From an uncultured Demequina sp. (lineage in GTDB: Bacteria; Actinomycetota; Actinomycetes; Actinomycetales; Demequinaceae), in contig CALALQ010000495.1 of assembly GCA_937925595.1 (NCBI GenBank), positions 1 to 10,381 on the forward strand: 10,381 nucleotides of DNA, given 5' to 3'. The first letter of the stretch is position 1; the number at the start of each line of letters is the position of its first letter. This document shows, piece after piece, positions 6,230 through 10,381 of this stretch. The notes below the pieces were generated by a model. It was not told the origin of the DNA. It made no database searches and was given only the letters and a program-made list of their open reading frames with translations. Position numbers and translations under genes: made by a program.

Positions 6230-8505
6230 GTCAGAGTGCTTGTCGTAAACCTTGACTCGTTGCCAGTAAGGACATAGACGTCGCCCGTGAGCTCAGTTGA
6301 CGCTTGGGACTCGCGGGTTGCGGCGTCTCCCACCCACAGTTCCACCGTTCCCGGCTCCACGACGCGGCGCAGGGTCCTGTCGGAGAACGCGATGCGAGTG
6401 GTGGGGACGGTGAAGTTGACCGTTGCGGACTGACCTGGCTCGAGCGCAATGCGGCGGAAGCCCACCAGCTGCGCCACGGGACGCGGAACAGAGCCGAGCA
6501 CGTCGCGAGCATAGAGTTGCACCACGTCCTCTCCCGCGACCTCGCCGGTATTGGTGACTGTGACGCTTGCGGTGATGGCAGCGTCGGTCGCGGCGGTGGG
6601 GGAGACCTGCAGGTCGCCGTAGGCAAAGGTCGTGTACGACAGGCCGAAGCCGAACGGGCGCACGGGCTCGGTGCCGACCGACGTGACGTCTCCGTCGCCG
6701 CCGAGCGCGGTGTGCAGGTACGAGTATGGCTGGGCGCCCGTCGAGCGCGGCATCGTCACCGGAAGGTGGCCGGAGGGGTTCACCCTACCCGTGAGCACTC
6801 CCGCGACCGCGGTTCCGCCCTCTTCGCCGGGGAAGAAGGTCTGGACGACTGCGGCGCATGTCTCGAGCGCCCAGCCAACGGCGTAAGGGCGACCCGTCAT
6901 GAGCACGAGCACCACCGGGGTGCCGGTGGCCGCGACAGCCTCGACCAGTTCGCGCTGCACACCGGGGAGGTCGAGCGACTCGACATCGCAGCCCTCGCCG
7001 ACGGTGCCGCGGCCAAAGAGTCCGGCACGGTCACCAGCAACGATGACGGCCACGTCTGCCTCGGTTGCGGCGGCGACGGCGGCATCGAAGCCAGAGCGGT
7101 CGTCGCCGTCGACGGTGCAGCCCTCGACAAACACTGCCCGACGCTGCTCCGCCTCGATCGCTTCCCTCACCGATGGCGCCTCGAAGCCCATGGGGTGGCC
7201 AGGGCGGTGCGAGAGCACGTGGTTGACGAACGAGTAGCAGCCGAACAGCGCAGCGGAACGGTCAGCGTTGGGTCCGATGAGCGCAATGGATGCGTCAGGA
7301 GCGAGCGGCAGGGTGCCGTCGTTGCTGAGCAGCACGATGGAGCGCTCCGCGAGCTCGCGGGCCACGCGACGGTGCTCGGGGGAGTCGAGGTCGACGCCGG
7401 TTGGCGGCTCCTCTTCGAATGTCGCGTCGAGCAGGCCAAGGTCCTGCTTCTGGCGCAGCACTCGCTCCACGGCACGGTCGACGACAGCCATGTCGATCGC
7501 TCCGGCCTCGATCGCCGCCTCAAGCGGCTGCAGGTACGCGTCGCCACTGGGAAGCTCCACGTCGACGCCGGCCGTGAGGGCCTGAACTGCCGCTTCGCCA
7601 AGGTCCGCGGCAACGCCGTGGAGCACCTGGAGGAACGCGACGCCGAAGTAGTCGGCGACAACGACGCCGTCGAAGCCCCACTCGTCGCGCAGCAAGTCCT
7701 TGAGGATCGCGGGGTCGCCGTGCGTGGGCACGCCGTCAAGCTGCGTGTACGCCGCCATGATCGAGCGCACGTTGCCGTCCTTGACCGCCATCTCGAACGG
7801 CACCAGCAGCTCATCCGCGAGCGCGCGGGGGCCGATGTTCACGGGGCCGAAGTTGCGGCCGGCGTTCGAGGCGGAGTAGCCCACGAAGTGCTTGAGTGTC
7901 GCGTGGACGCCCTCGCTCTGCAGGCCCTTCACGAACGCCGTTCCCACCTCGCCAACGAGGTAGGGGTCTTCCGCGATGCATTCATCGACTCGCCCCCAGC
8001 GCGGGTCGCGAATGACGTCGAGCACGGGTGCCAGACCCTGGTGGATGCCAAGGTCATGCATCGAGGAGCCGATGGCGGCGCCCATCTGCTCGACGAGTTC
8101 GGGCGAGAACGACGCCCCCCACGCCGTGGGCGTGGGGAACGTCGCGGCCTTCCATGCCGCAAGACCCGTCAGGCACTCCTCGTGAACGATCGCGGGGATG
8201 CCAAGCCGAGTGTTGCGGACCAGGTCTCGCTGAATCGACCACAGCCAGGCGGCACGCTCGTCCGGATCCACCGGATTCGTGCCGTAGGCCCTGGTGATGT
8301 GGCCGAGGCCGTCTGCGACAGCTTCGGTAAGGCGGTTGGTCTGGGGACGCTGGCCCTGCAAGGGGGCCACGACGTCTCCAGCTTCGTCCTGCCAGAAGCC
8401 CACCAGCTGGGCGAGCTTCTCCTTCGTTGTCATCTGCTCCAGGAGCTCGTGGACGCGCGACACCGAGGTGTCGGGCGCCGACTGGCCCGAGTGAACGGTT
8501 GTCAT
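6226..8505 (-). CDS. GH3 beta-xylosidase/beta-glucosidase, intracellular
   Basis: This 759-residue GH3 enzyme is predicted to release xylose or glucose from the non-reducing end of oligosaccharides. Domain order is a TIM barrel (about 15-360), an alpha/beta sandwich (about 380-620) and a C-terminal fibronectin III-like domain (about 650-740, with VTVTNTGEVAGEDVVQLYARD in it). The substrate-pocket segments are LAPVLDVIRDPRWGR, KHF (205-207), and the nucleophile Asp285 in VVVADYFGV. HEECLTGLAAWKAATFPT resembles intracellular GH3 enzymes of streptomycetes and relatives, often called beta-xylosidase. Sequence alone does not settle xylose versus glucose; the GH10 and GH51 neighbours favour xylose. 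There is no signal peptide. ATG 8505 is preceded by AAGGG at 8514-8518 with an 8 nt spacer, inside the end of the upstream permease gene, and lies 4 nt after its stop. The GH3 TGA overlaps the GH10 ATG. Confidence 0.94.
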   Translation of the reverse strand: MTTVHSGQSAPDTSVSRVHELLEQMTTKEKLAQLVGFWQDEAGDVVAPLQGQRPQTNRLTEAVADGLGHITRAYGTNPVDPDERAAWLWSIQRDLVRNTRLGIPAIVHEECLTGLAAWKAATFPTPTAWGASFSPELVEQMGAAIGSSMHDLGIHQGLAPVLDVIRDPRWGRVDECIAEDPYLVGEVGTAFVKGLQSEGVHATLKHFVGYSASNAGRNFGPVNIGPRALADELLVPFEMAVKDGNVRSIMAAYTQLDGVPTHGDPAILKDLLRDEWGFDGVVVADYFGVAFLQVLHGVAADLGEAAVQALTAGVDVELPSGDAYLQPLEAAIEAGAIDMAVVDRAVERVLRQKQDLGLLDATFEEEPPTGVDLDSPEHRRVARELAERSIVLLSNDGTLPLAPDASIALIGPNADRSAALFGCYSFVNHVLSHRPGHPMGFEAPSVREAIEAEQRRAVFVEGCTVDGDDRSGFDAAVAAATEADVAVIVAGDRAGLFGRGTVGEGCDVESLDLPGVQRELVEAVAATGTPVVLVLMTGRPYAVGWALETCAAVVQTFFPGEEGGTAVAGVLTGRVNPSGHLPVTMPRSTGAQPYSYLHTALGGDGDVTSVGTEPVRPFGFGLSYTTFAYGDLQVSPTAATDAAITASVTVTNTGEVAGEDVVQLYARDVLGSVPRPVAQLVGFRRIALEPGQSATVNFTVPTTRIAFSDRTLRRVVEPGTVELWVGDAATRESQASTELTGDVYVLTGNESRFTTSTLT

Positions 8506-8509
8506 TGGA

Positions 8510-9403
8510 TCAGCCCTTGACCGCTCCCGTAAGACCGTCGACGATGCGGCGCTCCATGAACAGGAAGAAGATGAGCGCAGGGATCATCGACAGTGACGTG
8601 TAGGCCATGATCGCCGTGATGTCCGCAGCGTGCTGACCCTGGAAGGTCGTAATACCAAGCGGAAGCGTCATGCCCTTGGGGTCACCCGTGAGTAGCAGCA
8701 ATGGCAGCAGGTAGGCGTTCCACGAGCCGATGAAGGCGAGGACACCCACGGTGACCATGCCGGGACGGGCAAGCGGAAGAACCATGTGGTAGAAGAAGCC
8801 GACCCGCGTCAGGCCATCCACGAACGATGCCTCCTCAAGCTCCTTGGGAAGGGCCTGGAGGAACGGTCGCATGATGATGACCGTGATGGGCAGAGCGAAG
8901 GCGATCTGCGGCACCACGAGTCCCCACAGGCTGCCGATGAGGTCGAGGCTCTTGAGCAGCTGGTACAGCGGCAGGATCGCCACCGTGAGGGGGAACATCA
9001 GGCCCGTCGTGAACAGGACATAGATCGCCTCGCGACCGCGGAAGCTGTAGCGGGCAAGCGGGTAGGCGGCCATGGTGCCGAACAGCACGACGCCTGCGGT
9101 CGTGCCGAAGGCAACCAGGGTCGAGTTGATCAGCTGACGCCAGAACAGGCCGTCCGAGAGGATGCCGACGTAGTTGTCGAACAGCCAGGGGCTCGGAAGA
9201 CCGGCAGGATCGGCCGACAGCTGCTGCTGGTTCCTGAAACCACCGATGATGAGGTACAGGATCGGGCCGAGCGTAAGGACGACACCGGCGAAGCCGATGA
9301 CGATCGCGAGAATCGTGCCGCCATCCCACTGGAACCCGCGCTTGGGGGCGCGGACTCGGTCGCGGACGGGGGCCGTCTCGGTAGGAGTCTCGGTGATGGT
9401 CAT
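8510..9403 (-). CDS. ABC sugar transporter permease, MalG type (CUT1)
   Basis: This 297-residue inner-membrane subunit of an oligosaccharide importer has about six hydrophobic segments. The N-terminal 25 residues are charged and cytoplasmic, and the first helix begins near residue 30. The EAA loop that docks to the ATPase is clear: ELEEASFVDGLTRVGFF at residues 188-204, followed by MVLPLARPG. The C-terminal stretch MERRIVDGLTGAVKG is typical of MalG-like permeases in the CUT1 family. It should pair with the MalF-type protein encoded just upstream, plus a lipoprotein binding protein and an ATPase not seen here. CUT1 systems of actinobacteria often share one MsiK-like ATPase, so the absence of an adjacent ATPase gene would not be odd. 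ATG 9403 has GGAGG at 9412-9416, 8 nt away, overlapping the end of the upstream gene. The substrate, presumed to be xylo- or arabinoxylo-oligosaccharides, is inferred from the GH neighbours. Confidence 0.95.
   Translation of the reverse strand: MTITETPTETAPVRDRVRAPKRGFQWDGGTILAIVIGFAGVVLTLGPILYLIIGGFRNQQQLSADPAGLPSPWLFDNYVGILSDGLFWRQLINSTLVAFGTTAGVVLFGTMAAYPLARYSFRGREAIYVLFTTGLMFPLTVAILPLYQLLKSLDLIGSLWGLVVPQIAFALPITVIIMRPFLQALPKELEEASFVDGLTRVGFFYHMVLPLARPGMVTVGVLAFIGSWNAYLLPLLLLTGDPKGMTLPLGITTFQGQHAADITAIMAYTSLSMIPALIFFLFMERRIVDGLTGAVKG
8514..8518 (-). promoter_or_regulatory. Shine-Dalgarno AAGGG for the GH3 gene
   Basis: On the minus strand AAGGG lies 8 nt before ATG 8505, inside the final codons of the MalG-type gene. 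It supports the chosen GH3 start. Confidence 0.55.
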
Positions 9404-9406
9404 CTC

Positions 9407-10381
9407 TTATACCTCCACCTTGTTGTCGGAGTTGTCCTTGCGCAGGATCAGGAGCATGTAGGCGATGGCGACCACGAAGGACAGCGCGAACATGATCACC
9501 GCGACTGCGGAACCAAAGCCCACGTCCTTGCGGAAGTAGCCGACCTGCATCATGAACGTCGCAATCGTCGAGTACTGGCCGACGGTGCCGCCTCGGTTGA
9601 GCACCCACACCATGTCGAACAGCTGAATAGAGCCGATGATCGACAGGAATGCCCAGATGCGGATCGTGGGGCCAATAAGCGGGATGTTGATGCGACGCTG
9701 CACCTGCCACCACGAGGCGCCGTCGATCGACGCGGCCTCCTGGAGCTCCTGGGGGACACCGGACAGGCCGGCAAGGAACAGGATGATCGCCAGACCCAGG
9801 TACTTCCATGTGACGATGAAGAACACCGTCCAGATGCCCCAGGTCGTATCTTCAAACCAGCCGCCAGCCGGTTTGGGGAACCCCGTAGCTTCGGAGAGTT
9901 GAGTGGCGATGCCGTTGGGGTCGAAGATGATGAGCCACATGATTCCCGCGATGACTTCGCTCAGCACGTAGGGAGCGAAGATGATGAGGCGCACGCCATT
10001 GCGCATCGGGAACTTGCGGTTGAGGGTGAGTGCGACGAGCAGAGCGAGCGGCAGCTGAATGGCCATCGACAGAACGACGATGAGCATGTTGTGCCCCACC
10101 GCGGTCCAGAACGGCTCCGTGTACGAGGACATGAAGGCGTCCTTCGTCGCGGGGTCATTGCCGCCCCACAGGGCTCGTGCGTAGTTTTCAAAGCCGATGA
10201 ACTCGGCCTCGGAGAACTGCTTGATCCCGTTCCACTTGTAGAGGCTGAACCGGGCCGCCGATGCCACCGGGTAGATCACGAAGGTCAGGAACAGGGCCAC
10301 AGCGGGTCCTACGAAGACCAGGATCTCGATCCACTTGCGGGCGGTGTCACGGCGGTGTGACGAGTACGGGCTGAGAGGCTT
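9407..10381 (-). CDS. ABC sugar transporter permease, MalF type (CUT1), 5' end outside window
   Basis: This is the MalF-like partner permease of the sugar importer; 324 residues are visible. The frame runs off the right edge of the window, and the visible part begins KPLSPYSSHRRDTARKW, a basic cytoplasmic N-terminus, so only a few residues should be missing. The GTG at 10300 lies inside the first transmembrane helix (EILVFVGPAVALFLTFVIY) and is not the start. Later helices alternate with polar loops in the usual six-helix plan. The EAA motif reads ELQEAASIDGASWWQVQRRI followed by NIPLIGP, the contact for the ATPase. An extracytoplasmic loop after helix 1 (KWNGIKQFSEAEFIGFENY) is the standard landmark of this family. 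The gene ends in TAA at 9407-9409, 3 nt before the MalG-type ATG. Its promoter, and probably genes for a binding protein and a regulator, would be beyond 10381. Confidence 0.94.
   Translation of the reverse strand, partial: KPLSPYSSHRRDTARKWIEILVFVGPAVALFLTFVIYPVASAARFSLYKWNGIKQFSEAEFIGFENYARALWGGNDPATKDAFMSSYTEPFWTAVGHNMLIVVLSMAIQLPLALLVALTLNRKFPMRNGVRLIIFAPYVLSEVIAGIMWLIIFDPNGIATQLSEATGFPKPAGGWFEDTTWGIWTVFFIVTWKYLGLAIILFLAGLSGVPQELQEAASIDGASWWQVQRRINIPLIGPTIRIWAFLSIIGSIQLFDMVWVLNRGGTVGQYSTIATFMMQVGYFRKDVGFGSAVAVIMFALSFVVAIAYMLLILRKDNSDNKVEV
9412..9416 (-). promoter_or_regulatory. Strong Shine-Dalgarno GGAGG for the MalG-type gene
   Basis: On the minus strand GGAGG lies 8 nt before ATG 9403, within the last codons of the MalF-type gene. 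It supports that start and tight coupling of the two permeases. Confidence 0.7.

Noticed and set aside
6304..8520. Open frame of 738 codons on the + strand opposite GH3
   Set aside because: It mirrors the codon periodicity of a high-GC gene. The translation is rich in Arg, His, Gly and Val with no recognisable motif, while the opposite strand encodes a full GH3 enzyme.
10298..10300. GTG as start of the MalF-type permease
   Set aside because: The frame continues upstream to the window edge with a basic N-terminus and the first half of helix 1, so starting here would cut the helix.
8786..10360. Open frame of 524 codons on the + strand across both permease genes
   Set aside because: It is an antisense shadow of two transmembrane proteins: highly charged, Asp/Glu/Arg/His-rich, spanning the junction of two real genes.

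Overview
The window reads as chromosomal DNA from a high-GC actinobacterium. The genes I sampled by hand run near 67% GC, Shine-Dalgarno sites are GGAGG-like, and GTG starts and actinobacterial-type glycosidase and transporter families are present. A member of Micrococcales related to Cellulomonas or Demequina would fit, but nothing here fixes the genus.

Layout, left to right. (1) The 3' four fifths of gatB (+), a housekeeping tRNA-amidation gene cut by the window edge. (2) A 350 bp stretch of lower GC (about 55%) holding an open frame that ends at 1529 and has no ordinary start codon near its 5' end. It is probably the tail of a broken or displaced gene. A perfect 14 bp palindrome follows. 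(3) An MFS permease gene (+). (4) A GH51 alpha-L-arabinofuranosidase gene (-), convergent with the MFS gene. (5) A small CE4/NodB polysaccharide deacetylase gene (+), divergent from GH51 with only 25 bp between start codons. (6) A tight minus-strand operon read right to left: MalF-type permease (5' end outside the window), MalG-type permease, GH3 glycosidase, GH10 xylanase. Gaps are 3 and 4 nt, then a 4 nt ATGA overlap. GH10 is convergent with the deacetylase.

Together, items 4 to 6 look like a locus for decorated xylan fragments. The ABC permeases would import xylo- or arabinoxylo-oligosaccharides. GH10 would shorten them, GH51 would remove arabinose, the CE4 protein might remove acetyl groups, and GH3 would release xylose or glucose. 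None of the four enzymes has a visible signal peptide, so the breakdown is predicted to be cytoplasmic. A substrate-binding protein and a regulator are expected upstream of the operon, beyond position 10381. The ATPase could be a shared one encoded elsewhere.

I see no RNA genes, insertion sequences, CRISPR arrays or convincing intrinsic terminators. No clear new system is present. The points most worth a second look are the startless frame at 1224-1529, the deacetylase with an altered metal-binding motif and no export signal, and the very compact divergent and convergent gene junctions.
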